A DNA stretch of 23,197 nt from Syntrophaceae bacterium UBA1411 (GCA_002304995.1 DBPV01000018.1:1217-24413), one strand, 5' to 3'. Counted from the stretch's first letter, positions 7,518-15,111 are shown. Made by a program: numbers and translations. Notes: generated from the letters alone by a model not told the origin.

Positions 7518-8273
7518 CTACGTCTGCTGCGGATCCAGATAGTCGTAGACCACTTCGCCCAGGCCCAGCGTCATGTCGCTGATATAGTGGACGGCGCTGA
7601 GAAGGCGTTTGACCGGCAGATCGGCCACCGGCGCCATGCAGTGCGCGAAGAGCTGCAGCGAGGCCGGCCCCGTCCAGGCTTCGCGGACCGTGACGTTGAT
7701 AAACGGATATTTCACGAGCTGGCAGATTTTCGCGTTGCAGTCCACATCGGGAATCACTTTGACCAGGTAGTTGGGCGCGCGCAGCGCCTCCAGAAACGGG
7801 TCGGTGCCGAGCTGCTGCCACTTGTAAGCCATCGTGGCGCGCGCGACTTCCAGTTCGCCGTATGTCAAAACGCCAATGTAGCAGTCCTTGCTGACGCGGT
7901 CCACGCGCATCTGGGGCCTGGCGAACTTTTTGGGGAACCCCCAGATTTCCCGCCCGCCGACGATGGGCGCGAGGTCGTCGAGATACATGGCGTGCACGTA
8001 GTTGCCCGCTTCGCCCCTGTACAGCACCGGAATGACCTGCCCGGATTCCTCATAGGAACCGAAGCCGTCGGAATCCGGCATTTTGATGAATTCGTACTTC
8101 ACCACCGGCTTGTACACTTCCAGAGGTTCGGGAACGGCCCTGGCCAGCGCGTCGGGATCGGTTTCGTATTCGATGATCAGAAATTCGCGGTTGCGGAACT
8201 GGTAAGGCCCCGGCGCATACGAGGGGCTGGCAAGCGGCATGGCGAAACAGTTTTTGACGTCGGAAATTTTCAT
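7518..8273 (-). CDS. adc: acetoacetate decarboxylase
   Basis: A 251-residue protein of the acetoacetate decarboxylase family, which converts acetoacetate to acetone and CO2 through a lysine Schiff base. The active site reads GREIWGFPKKFARP with Lys115 and Lys116, the same numbers as in the Clostridium acetobutylicum enzyme (244 residues). Arg29, Glu61 and Glu76, the other active-site residues of that enzyme, also fall at the same positions. Start: AAGGAG five bases upstream. It follows the STAS gene by 16 bp on the minus strand, so both probably come from the promoter at 8650-8677. Some family members act on other beta-keto acids or are aldolase-like, so the acetone-forming role is likely but not certain. 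No CoA-transferase lies beside it in this window. Confidence 0.88.
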   Translation of the reverse strand: MKISDVKNCFAMPLASPSYAPGPYQFRNREFLIIEYETDPDALARAVPEPLEVYKPVVKYEFIKMPDSDGFGSYEESGQVIPVLYRGEAGNYVHAMYLDDLAPIVGGREIWGFPKKFARPQMRVDRVSKDCYIGVLTYGELEVARATMAYKWQQLGTDPFLEALRAPNYLVKVIPDVDCNAKICQLVKYPFINVTVREAWTGPASLQLFAHCMAPVADLPVKRLLSAVHYISDMTLGLGEVVYDYLDPQQT

Positions 8274-8289
8274 AAACGCTCCTTGCCGG

Positions 8290-8583
8290 TCAGGGGACCG
8301 CGATCCATTTGTCCAGGCCGGCCATCTCCAGAATACGGCGCACCGCCGGGCCGGCGTTGACGATGGAGAAATTCCCGCTTTTCATGCGCACCACGATCAT
8401 CACAATGCGCAGAAAGCCCGAAGAAATGTATTCGACGCCGGCGAAGTCGAACCGGACCGCGCAGGAAGGCAGGGCGGCGTCGACGGCGGCGGTGATTTCC
8501 TTTTGCAGCCCCATCGCCGCGAGCGTGTCCAGGCGTTCGGTAAAATGAAACACCAGCGTGTTGTCGATGATTTTGCTTTCCAT
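8290..8583 (-). CDS. STAS-domain protein, anti-sigma-factor-antagonist type
   Basis: A 97-residue single-domain STAS protein (SpoIIAA/RsbV-like). These proteins switch partners with an anti-sigma kinase according to phosphorylation of a conserved serine. The core motif is VEYISSGFLRIV, where Ser54-Ser55 match the ISSAGLRVL pattern of the family. The frame stays open upstream to an ATG at 8661, but that would place the -10 box of a strong promoter inside the gene. The internal ATG at 8581-8583 begins the domain properly and is preferred, even though its ribosome site is poor. No RsbW-type kinase or PP2C phosphatase is adjacent. The partner is therefore elsewhere, or the protein acts on something else, perhaps linked to the decarboxylase gene that follows. 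Confidence 0.8.
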   Translation of the reverse strand: MESKIIDNTLVFHFTERLDTLAAMGLQKEITAAVDAALPSCAVRFDFAGVEYISSGFLRIVMIVVRMKSGNFSIVNAGPAVRRILEMAGLDKWIAVP

Positions 8584-8649
8584 GAGGAAGTGTTCCGGCC
8601 TTTCGGGATTTTTCCGGCCGCGTCTTGCGGTCCGCTTGAAAACGCGCGC

Positions 8650-8677
8650 AGTATACCGCATCTTTGGCGTTTGTCAA
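8650..8677 (-). promoter_or_regulatory. strong sigma-70 promoter of the STAS-adc pair
   Basis: Minus strand: TTGACA (8672-8677), 16-bp spacer, TATACT (8650-8655), so 6/6 and 5/6 matches to consensus. The predicted transcript starts near 8643, about 60 bases before the STAS start at 8583. This promoter decides between the two possible STAS start codons. The divergent lipoprotein gene begins only 48 bp away at 8725. Confidence 0.7.
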
Positions 8678-8724
8678 ATGCGCCGCCCCGGAAAATCATA
8701 TTGCAATGGCCGGGCGCTTGGGCT

Positions 8725-10371
8725 ATGAAAAACCGCATGCGCAGACTGTTTTTAGGAATTCTTCTTCTGGCGATGGCGGGGCTTGGGATCTCCTGTGAAA
8801 AATCCCCGCAAAACGGCAACGGGCCGCAAAAGACGGACAAGCCGCCCGCGTACGGCGACATTCTCGTGCGCGGCGACATCGGCGACGCGAGCAACCTGAT
8901 TCCGCTTCTGGCGTCCGATTCGGCCTCGCACGCGGTGGCCGGCATGGTGTACAACGGCCTCGTCAAGTACGACAAGAACATGAACATCGTGGGGGACCTC
9001 GCCGAATCCTGGGACATTTCCCCAAACGGCCTGGTCATCACGTTCAAGCTGCGCCGGGGCGTGCGCTGGCATGACGGCAAGCCTTTTACCGCCGCGGACG
9101 TGCTTTACACCTACCAGGTGACGGTCGATCCCAAAACGCCCACCGCCTATGCGGGCGATTTTCTGAAAGTTAAAAAAGCCGAAGCGCTGGACGAGCACAC
9201 GTTCCGCGTCACCTACGACAAGCCGTTCGCGCCGGCGCTGATCAGTTGGGCTTCCGCGATCCTGCCCCGGCATCTTCTGGCGGGAAAGGACATCACCCAA
9301 AGTCCGCTTTCGCGCCATCCCGTCGGCACCGGTCCTTACACGTTCAAGGAATGGGTGGCCGGGCAGAAAATCGTTCTGGCGTCCAACGGGGATTACTTCG
9401 ACGGCCGTCCGTACATCGACGGCCGGGTCACGCGCATCATTCCCGACACGGCGACGATGTTTCTGGAGCTGCGCGCGCAGAACCTGGGGATGATGGGGCT
9501 CACGCCGCTTCAGTACACGCGCCAGACGGACAACAATCTGTTTCGGGACAATTTTACGAAGTACCGCTACCTGGCCTTTGCCTACACCTACCTGGGCTAC
9601 AATTTGAAAAATCCGCTGTTTACGGACAAGCGGGTGCGCCAGGCCATTTCCTATGCGATCAATAAAGACGAAATCATCACCGGCGTGCTTCTGGGGCTGG
9701 GCAAGCCGGCGCACGGGCCCTACAAGCCCGGCACCTGGGCCTACAACGACAACGTGAAGAAATATCCTTACGATCCGGCCCGGGCGCGCGCTCTCCTCCA
9801 AGAGGCGGGGTGGGCGGATGCCGACGGCGACGGTGTGCTGGAAAAAGACGGCCGGCCTTTTGCCTTTGAAATTCTCACCAATCAGGGCAACGAAACCCGG
9901 CAGAAGTGCGCGGAAATCATTCAGCGGCAGCTCAAAGAGGTCGGCCTTTCCGTGAAGATCCGCATTGTGGAGTGGTCGGCGTTCGTGACCGAGTTCATCA
10001 ACAAGCGGCGCTTCGACGCCGCTATCCTGGGCTGGACGATTCCGCTCGACCCGGACGCCTACGACGTCTGGCATTCGAGCAAGACCGCCCCGGAGGAGCT
10101 CAACTTCGTCTCGTACCGGAACAGCGAGGCGGACGAGATGCTGGAGAAGGGCCGGAGCACCTTCGATCAGGCCCGGCGCAAGAAATACTACGACCGGTTT
10201 CAGGAAATCCTGGCCGAGGACCAGCCTTACACGTTTTTGTATGTCCCCGATGAACTGATCATCATCGCCAACCGCATCCGCGGCGTCGCGCCGGCGCCCA
10301 TCGGCATCGGCCACAATTTCGACAAGTGGTACGTGCCGAAGGACGAGCAGAAGTACACGATGAAGCGATAG
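8725..10371 (+). CDS. family 5 extracellular solute-binding lipoprotein (peptide/oligopeptide ABC type)
   Basis: A 548-residue ABC-transporter binding protein of the DppA/OppA family (SBP_bac_5), expected to be lipid-anchored outside the cytoplasmic membrane. The signal peptide ends in a lipobox-like LGISC with Cys24. Family hallmarks are the opening GDIGDASNLIPLLASDSASHAV, the segment VITFKLRRGVRWHDGKPFTAADVLYT, HPVGTGPYTF and the C-terminal repeat of YDPARARALLQEAGW. The frame stays open far upstream, but the signal peptide fixes the start at 8725 (or Met5). No good ribosome site is present. No permease or ATPase genes follow, so the transporter partners must be encoded elsewhere. Substrates in this family include peptides, nickel and sugars and cannot be chosen here. 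Confidence 0.88.
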   Translation: MKNRMRRLFLGILLLAMAGLGISCEKSPQNGNGPQKTDKPPAYGDILVRGDIGDASNLIPLLASDSASHAVAGMVYNGLVKYDKNMNIVGDLAESWDISPNGLVITFKLRRGVRWHDGKPFTAADVLYTYQVTVDPKTPTAYAGDFLKVKKAEALDEHTFRVTYDKPFAPALISWASAILPRHLLAGKDITQSPLSRHPVGTGPYTFKEWVAGQKIVLASNGDYFDGRPYIDGRVTRIIPDTATMFLELRAQNLGMMGLTPLQYTRQTDNNLFRDNFTKYRYLAFAYTYLGYNLKNPLFTDKRVRQAISYAINKDEIITGVLLGLGKPAHGPYKPGTWAYNDNVKKYPYDPARARALLQEAGWADADGDGVLEKDGRPFAFEILTNQGNETRQKCAEIIQRQLKEVGLSVKIRIVEWSAFVTEFINKRRFDAAILGWTIPLDPDAYDVWHSSKTAPEELNFVSYRNSEADEMLEKGRSTFDQARRKKYYDRFQEILAEDQPYTFLYVPDELIIIANRIRGVAPAPIGIGHNFDKWYVPKDEQKYTMKR

Positions 10372-10603
10372 CGACCGGAATTTCATAACGCAAAGGAGTT
10401 TCCCGCCGATTACAATTTCCGCAAAGAAGACACGATCCATCTGGTTTTGCCTCTGAGAATCTGATTCGGCCGCCCCCGCGGCAAGACGGGGCAGCCCGTT
10501 CATCCCGTCCGCAGTTGCTGAAACCATGCAGCAGATCAGGCGGGCAATTGCTTTCGGGGATTTTCCTTCGCTTCCGGAGGAAAAGGCGGAAAAAAATGCT
10601 TGA
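10372..10603 (+). pseudogene. intergenic stretch with two protein-like fragments
   Basis: Two stretches here read like protein but have no proper start. Directly after the TAG of the binding protein, the same frame stays open for 30 codons (10372-10464) and ends AKEFPADYNFRKEDTIHLV then LPLRI and TGA. A second frame, open from 10457 to the TGA at 10601-10603, contains VAETMQQIRRAIAFGDFP and SLPEEKAEKNA. They may be decayed pieces of lost genes or chance open frames in GC-rich DNA. Neither resembles a family I can name. A GC-rich imperfect hairpin (about 10468-10494) without a T-run is also present. Confidence 0.25.
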
Positions 10604-10626
10604 CAATAGAACGTGCGTTCTATATA
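10600..10626 (+). promoter_or_regulatory. lexA promoter with SOS-box-like operator
   Basis: TTGACA (10600-10605) and TATATA (10621-10626) have a short 15-bp spacer; with TATAGA (10623-10628) as -10 the spacer is 17. The spacer is almost wholly filled by a perfect palindrome, ATAGAACGTGCGTTCTAT (10606-10623), 8-bp arms around a TG centre. Its core GAAC-N4-GTTC is the LexA/DinR box consensus known from Bacillus and mycobacteria. A repressor bound here would block RNA polymerase directly, so the downstream LexA-family gene is very probably self-regulated. Confidence 0.75.
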
Positions 10627-10635
10627 GAGGGAGCC

Positions 10636-11223
10636 ATGAAAAAGACGCGCGACATAAAATCCGTTGAAGAGAGCCTGGCGGCGTTTTACCGCCGGCAGAA
10701 ACGCATGCCCACCTACACGGAAATGATGGACCTGTTCGAGGTGCGCTCCAAAAGCGTCGTGTCCTACTGGATCGACAAGCTCATCGAAAAGGGCATTCTG
10801 GAAAAGGACGCCCAGGGATTTCTCAAGCTCTCGGACATCTCCTTCGGCATTCCCCTGGTCGGCAACATCGCCGCGGGGCTGCCCGCCTCCGCCGAGGAAA
10901 ATACCCGCGACGTGGTGTCCATGGACGCCTACCTGGTGGCCAAACCCGAATCGTCCTTTTTGCTGCGCGTCACCGGCGATTCCATGATCGGCGCGGGAAT
11001 CATGGAAGGCGACCTGGTGGTCGTCGAACGCAACCGCGAGCCGAAAAACGGCGACATCGTGCTTGCCGAGGTGGACGGCCAGTGGACCTTGAAGTATTTC
11101 CGCCGCAAGGGCGGCCAAGTCATGCTGGAAGCGGCCAATCCGGCCTACCCCATGATTTATCCCCGCGAAGAATTGAAAATAGGCGGCGTAATCACCGCGG
11201 CCGTCAGAAAATATCTGATGTAA
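10636..11223 (+). CDS. lexA: LexA-family repressor with S24 self-cleavage domain
   Basis: A 195-residue SOS-type repressor. Residues 5-65 form a winged helix-turn-helix (MPTYTEMMDLFEVRSKSVVSYWIDKL, split here as MPTYTEMMDLFEV and RSKSVVSYWIDKL). The C-terminal S24 domain has the self-cleavage bond Ala80-Gly81 in GNIAAGLPASA, nucleophile Ser116 in TGDSM and general base Lys153 in WTLKYF. The start at 10636 has GAGGGAG five bases upstream; the open frame further up crosses the operator and is not coding. The palindrome between -35 and -10 strongly suggests autorepression relieved by RecA-stimulated cleavage. It heads a compact unit with a small membrane protein and an AlkD-type glycosylase. It could be the cell's main LexA or a second, local paralogue; the window cannot decide. 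Confidence 0.85.
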   Translation: MKKTRDIKSVEESLAAFYRRQKRMPTYTEMMDLFEVRSKSVVSYWIDKLIEKGILEKDAQGFLKLSDISFGIPLVGNIAAGLPASAEENTRDVVSMDAYLVAKPESSFLLRVTGDSMIGAGIMEGDLVVVERNREPKNGDIVLAEVDGQWTLKYFRRKGGQVMLEAANPAYPMIYPREELKIGGVITAAVRKYLM

Positions 11224-11252
11224 CCCGTAACGGAAGACAGGGAGCAAAAACC

Positions 11253-11483
11253 ATGCAGACGACAACCAGCCTGACTGCGATGCAGATGACGATGAACGAC
11301 CATCCGGCGACGCCGGCAAACCGCGAGCGGTTCCGGGAAACGATCCGCAAAACGGAGCCTGTCGACTGGGACGCGGTCATCCTCCGGGCCGACAAACTCA
11401 CCGCCCGGGCCGGGGCCGTTGTGGCGGTTCTCTCCGCTTTGTATTTCGCCCCGATTCTCCTGTCCATTTTATTGAAGAACTGA
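11253..11483 (+). CDS. 76-residue single-span membrane protein downstream of lexA
   Basis: A small protein with a polar N-terminal half (NRERFRETIRKTEPVDWD) and one hydrophobic C-terminal span (about 52-73, AGAVVAVLSALYFAPILLSI) ending LLKN. GGGAG precedes the ATG at 11253 by eight bases; Met10, Met12 and Met14 are other possible starts. It lies 29 bp after lexA and 15 bp before the DNA alkylation repair gene, so all three are probably on one SOS-regulated message. Small single-span proteins in SOS regulons of other bacteria delay division or depolarise the membrane (YneA in Bacillus, TisB in E. coli). This protein resembles neither in sequence, so a similar role is only a positional guess. 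Confidence 0.65.
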   Translation: MQTTTSLTAMQMTMNDHPATPANRERFRETIRKTEPVDWDAVILRADKLTARAGAVVAVLSALYFAPILLSILLKN

Positions 11484-11498
11484 AAAAAACGGCATCCT

Positions 11499-12251
11499 AT
11501 GACCGCCCGGGAAATCAGCAAAAAGCTGCGCGCACTGGCCGATTCGGAGCAGGCCTCCCAGTTGCAGCGGTTTTTCAAAACCGCACCCGGGCAGTACGGC
11601 GCGGGCGACAGGTTTTTGGGCATCCGTGTGCCGCAGCTTCGCGAAGAGGCAAAAAATTTCACAGCGCTGCCGCCGGGCGAGGTCGGGAAACTGCTTTCTT
11701 CCGGATACCATGAAGAACGCCTGTGCGCTCTTTTGATCCTGGTGCGGCAATTTTCAAAAGGCGGTCCCGGCGAGCGCCAGGCCATCTATGAATTTTATCT
11801 GCAAAACACCCGCTTTATCAACAACTGGGACCTGGTCGATCTTTCCGCGCCGCTGATCGTGGGAGCCTGGCTCGCGGGCGGAGACAGGCGGATCCTTTAC
11901 CGGCTGGCCGGTTCGCAGAGCCTCTGGGAGCGGCGCATTGCGATGATTTCCACCTTTGCTTTCATCAAAAGAGGCCAATGCGGCGACGCTCTGGCGATTG
12001 CCGAACTTCTCCTGGCGGATCGGGAAGACCTGATTTCCAAAGCGGCGGGATGGATGCTGCGGGAAGTGGGCAAGCGCGATCCGGCCGCCCTGAGAGCGTT
12101 TCTTGACAGGCACGGCCTGCGCATGCCCCGCACGATGTTGCGCTACGCCATCGAAAAATTTCCGGAAGAGGAGCGGCAGAACTATCTGCGCCGGCCGGCG
12201 GAAAAGGCGCAGTTTGGAGCAGCGGCGCCCCGGCCGGCGCACACTCGCTGA
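11499..12251 (+). CDS. AlkD-type DNA alkylation repair glycosylase
   Basis: A 250-residue all-helical HEAT-like-repeat protein of the DNA alkylation repair (AlkC/AlkD) family, which removes positively charged alkylated purines such as 7-methylguanine. The catalytic neighbourhood is visible: Trp110 and Asp114 in NNWDLVD, WERRIAMISTFAFI (143-156) and Trp185 in KAAGWMLREVGKR. These line up with Trp109, Asp113 and Trp187 of Bacillus cereus AlkD. Length is slightly above the usual ~235 because of a disordered tail (EKAQFGAAAPRPAHTR). The ribosome site is weak, suggesting coupling to the small gene 15 bp upstream. Its place behind LexA fits damage-induced expression. It converges with the helicase gene, 24 bp away. 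Confidence 0.88.
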   Translation: MTAREISKKLRALADSEQASQLQRFFKTAPGQYGAGDRFLGIRVPQLREEAKNFTALPPGEVGKLLSSGYHEERLCALLILVRQFSKGGPGERQAIYEFYLQNTRFINNWDLVDLSAPLIVGAWLAGGDRRILYRLAGSQSLWERRIAMISTFAFIKRGQCGDALAIAELLLADREDLISKAAGWMLREVGKRDPAALRAFLDRHGLRMPRTMLRYAIEKFPEEERQNYLRRPAEKAQFGAAAPRPAHTR

Positions 12252-12275
12252 TGCTCCGTGTCTTGAGCCGGATGT

Positions 12276-13868
12276 TTACGGAGGCGTTGCGGGTTTTGCC
12301 GGCGGTTCGGCAATGTCCAGAATCCGATCCACGCTGAAGATGCGCTTTTCCCGGCGGGCGAGGCAGTAGGCCTCCATTCCCAGGTAAGGATGACCCTGGT
12401 ATTCCATCGGCCCCACGAAGAGCGGCTGCACCACCCGGCGCGACTTTTCGTCCTGCCCCTTCAGGTAGAGGATTTCGATGTCTTTCCTGTGGGCGATGGC
12501 CGTTTCGATTCTCCGGATTTTTTCCTCCCGGCCCAGCGTTTTGGCGGCCTGCCGATACTGGATGTCCGTCAGGAACTTGACTACCCGCCAGTCCATCAGA
12601 ATGTGGCTTTTGCGCAGCGGCTGTTTAAGGACGATGCCTTCGAGCGTCGTGCAGCGCGACAGGGCCACGTACATCTGCCCGTGCGCGAAAGTGCCGCGTC
12701 CGACGTCGATAAAAACATTTTCAAACGTCTTGCCCTGGCTTTTATGAATGGTCACCGCAAAGGCGAGCCGGACCGGGTACTGCTGAAAAGCGCCCACCTC
12801 TTCGGACCGGAGCTCGTCGTTTTTCAAAAAGAAGCGGTAGATTTTCCAGGTGTAGGGCGAGATGCGCGCCGTGTCGCCGTTGTCGAGATCGGCCACGATG
12901 ACGTCCTCGCCCGTTTCGTCCGCTTCGAACCGGCGGATGATGCCGATGGTGCCGTTGATCCACTGGCCGTAAGAGTCGTTGTTGAGGAGCATGATCTGCG
13001 CTCCCTTCTTGAGCTTCAGCTCCACGGCGGTGGGCAGGTACTCCTTGCCGAAATCCCCTTCGATCCGGCCTTTCGCCTTCCAGACCCTCCCGGGCAGTTC
13101 GGCCAGGCGTTTTTCGTTGACGGCGTCGGCCAGATCGTTGGTGCTGGTGAGCGAAATGTAAAAGGTATCGGGCGGCGGCTCGAAAGCCGGATGGCAGCGC
13201 GTGTTGAAGCGGGCGAGGTCCGCGTCCGTCACGGAACGGTTGCGGATCGCGTTGAGCAGCCGGACGAAGTCGTCGTCCTTCTGGCGGTATACTTTTTCGA
13301 GCTCGACGTATTCGACAGGCAGCTCCCGGAAGACTTTGGCGCTGAAAAAATACGGCGTTTCATAGTGGTTCCGGAAAATCTCGCGCTCGGCTGCGGCCAC
13401 CACCGGCGGAAGCTGGTACAGGTCGCCGATGAAGATCATCTGAACGCCGCCGAAAGGCTCTTTCTCGCGGGGGCCGTTGAAGCGCAGAAATTTGTCGATG
13501 CAGTCCAGCAGGTCGGCGCGCACCATCGATACCTCGTCGATCACGATCGTGCTGAGGCGGTTGTAAACGGTCGGCTTGCCCTTGTCGGCTTTCTTTTTGC
13601 GCTTGATCGACGCGGGCGTCACGCTGGGCTTGAAATGGAAGAAGGAATGGATCGTCTGGCCCTCGATGTTGACCGCCGCGACGCCCGTCGGCGCGAGGAC
13701 GACTGCCTGCTTTTTCGTCTGGGTGCGGAAATAGGAAAGCAGCGTCGATTTTCCGGTGCCGGCCCGTCCGGTGACCAGGACGTTTTTATCCGTCTCTTCC
13801 ATGAGCGAAAGCGCGCGCCGGAATTCGGCGTTGAAATCGATGGCGGCGGGTTGGGTTGTCGGGGTCAT
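12276..13868 (-). CDS. Pif1-type superfamily 1 helicase with C-terminal WYL-like domain
   Basis: A 530-residue DNA helicase of the Pif1/RecD-like SF1B group, expected to unwind DNA 5' to 3' using ATP. Walker A is GRAGTGKST (34-42) and Walker B DEVSM (111-115). Further motifs are GDLYQLPPV, the C-terminal helicase segment AVTIHKSQGKTFENVFID and MYVALSRC. After the motor, residues 463-519 look like a WYL domain (IEILYLKG, RRVVQPLFVGP, AYCLARREKRIFSVDRI), followed by a short Pro-rich tail. The WYL domain of the Thermotoga elfii Pif1 helicase has been described as an accessory single-strand DNA-binding module, so the fusion is known but not common. It is convergent with the SOS-like unit and divergent from gldA; its own promoter is not obvious. 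Confidence 0.88.
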   Translation of the reverse strand: MTPTTQPAAIDFNAEFRRALSLMEETDKNVLVTGRAGTGKSTLLSYFRTQTKKQAVVLAPTGVAAVNIEGQTIHSFFHFKPSVTPASIKRKKKADKGKPTVYNRLSTIVIDEVSMVRADLLDCIDKFLRFNGPREKEPFGGVQMIFIGDLYQLPPVVAAAEREIFRNHYETPYFFSAKVFRELPVEYVELEKVYRQKDDDFVRLLNAIRNRSVTDADLARFNTRCHPAFEPPPDTFYISLTSTNDLADAVNEKRLAELPGRVWKAKGRIEGDFGKEYLPTAVELKLKKGAQIMLLNNDSYGQWINGTIGIIRRFEADETGEDVIVADLDNGDTARISPYTWKIYRFFLKNDELRSEEVGAFQQYPVRLAFAVTIHKSQGKTFENVFIDVGRGTFAHGQMYVALSRCTTLEGIVLKQPLRKSHILMDWRVVKFLTDIQYRQAAKTLGREEKIRRIETAIAHRKDIEILYLKGQDEKSRRVVQPLFVGPMEYQGHPYLGMEAYCLARREKRIFSVDRILDIAEPPAKPATPP

Positions 13869-13947
13869 GGCGTTTTCCTAAAAAGCATGTCTTTTTCTAA
13901 ACACAAATTACAGGCGCATTCAACGATGAATATTTGATTTTCGCAAG

Positions 13948-13967
13948 GGTCTGGTGTAACACAGACC
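13948..13967 (+). promoter_or_regulatory. dyad upstream of gldA
   Basis: Inverted repeat GGTCTG (13948-13953) and CAGACC (13962-13967), with partly pairable bases between them, centred about 45 bp before the gldA start. It could be an operator for a dimeric regulator or a hairpin in the 5' leader. A weak promoter candidate TTGATT (13934-13939) lies just before it. In the other direction, TTGAAT followed 18 bp later by TAGAAA could serve the helicase gene. None of these promoters is strong. Confidence 0.3.
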
Positions 13968-14001
13968 GACCGAACCCATTGACGATCAAAGGAGGACACG
14001 G

Positions 14002-15111
14002 ATGTTTTTGAAAGCGGTTTTTCCCGGCAAATATATCCAGGGCGAGGGCGTGCTTGCCCAGCTTGCCGACTGGATCGGCCATTTCGGCAAGAAGGGATTG
14101 ATTCTTGCCTCTTCCTCGTCCCACAATAAAATTCTCGTTTCGTACCGGGAGGCTTTACAAGCCCGCGGAATTCGCATTGAACCTTTCTCCGGCGAATGCT
14201 GTGAAAAGGAATTGATCCGTCTTGCGGATATTCTGCGGCGCGAGGGGATTGACGTCATCGCCGGCATGGGCGGCGGAAAAACGATCGATACGGCCAAAAT
14301 CGTCGCCGACCGGGCGGACCTGCCCGTGATCGTCGTTCCCACCATTGCCTCGACCGACGCGCCCTGCAGCGGCTGCGCCGTTCTTTATACGGAACAGGGA
14401 ACCTTCGAATCGGTTTTCTACCAGAAAATGAATCCGCAGGTGGTGCTGGTCGATACGGCGGTGATCGCCGGCGCGCCGGTGCGCTTTCTGGTGGCGGGCA
14501 TGGGCGACGCGCTGGCGACCTGGTTTGAAGCCCGATCGTGCAGCCGCACCTGTTCGCTAAACGCCTGCGGCGGGCTTGCCACGCGCGCGGGCCTGCACCT
14601 GGCCCGGCTCTGCTACGAGACGCTCCTCGACTACGGCCCGGCGGCAAAAATCGCCTGCCGGCGGCAGATCGTCACACCGGCGCTCGACCACATCATCGAG
14701 GCCAACATTCTTCTTTCCGGACTGGGGTTTGAAAGCGGCGGGCTGGGGGCGGCCCATTCCGTTCACAACGGCCTCACGGCGCTTGCCGAAACCCACGTCT
14801 TTTACCATGGCGAGAAAGTCGCCTTCGGCGTGCTTACCGGTTTGCATCTGGCGGATGCCGCTCCGGACGAGATGCGGACCGTTTATGATTTTTGCGAAAC
14901 CGTCGGCCTGCCGACGACGCTTGCCGACATCGGCCTGGCGGACGTCCGCCGCGAGGATCTTTTCCGGGCGGCGCAAAAAGTCTGCGCGCCTGAGGAATGC
15001 ATTCATCACGAAGCGGGGGAAATCTCGCCGGGAAAAGTTTTACAGGCCATGCTGGCCGCAAGCGCCATGGGCGAGGCCCGCCGGACCCGGCAAACGAAAG
15101 ACATGACATAA
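14002..15111 (+). CDS. gldA: glycerol dehydrogenase
   Basis: A 369-residue member of the iron/zinc-dependent group III dehydrogenases, matching glycerol dehydrogenase (glycerol plus NAD to dihydroxyacetone) in length and motifs. The NAD-binding GMGGGKTIDTAK is at 88-99, followed by VPTIASTDAPCSGCAV. The metal ligands are Asp169 (GMGDALATWFEA), His252 (GAAHSVHNG) and His269 (FYHGEKVAFG). An AAAGGAGG ribosome site precedes the ATG. It is first in an operon with a Cache-domain protein (10 bp downstream) and a four-span membrane protein. No dihydroxyacetone kinase is next to it. In anaerobes such enzymes can run in either direction and accept other diols, so glycerol as the true substrate is likely but not proven. 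Confidence 0.9.
   Translation: MFLKAVFPGKYIQGEGVLAQLADWIGHFGKKGLILASSSSHNKILVSYREALQARGIRIEPFSGECCEKELIRLADILRREGIDVIAGMGGGKTIDTAKIVADRADLPVIVVPTIASTDAPCSGCAVLYTEQGTFESVFYQKMNPQVVLVDTAVIAGAPVRFLVAGMGDALATWFEARSCSRTCSLNACGGLATRAGLHLARLCYETLLDYGPAAKIACRRQIVTPALDHIIEANILLSGLGFESGGLGAAHSVHNGLTALAETHVFYHGEKVAFGVLTGLHLADAAPDEMRTVYDFCETVGLPTTLADIGLADVRREDLFRAAQKVCAPEECIHHEAGEISPGKVLQAMLAASAMGEARRTRQTKDMT

Noticed and set aside
8584..8661. Longer start for the STAS protein at 8661
   Set aside because: The -10 box of the strong promoter (8650-8655) would be inside the coding region, and the extra residues are Arg-rich and outside the STAS domain.
10369..10464. TAG read-through (for example pyrrolysine) extending the solute-binding protein
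   Set aside because: The protein already ends like its family, no pylT or pylS gene is seen, and the extension has no recognisable domain.
8752..11319. 855-codon minus-strand open frame
   Set aside because: It covers the solute-binding protein, the operator and lexA on the opposite strand, all of which have strong motif evidence.
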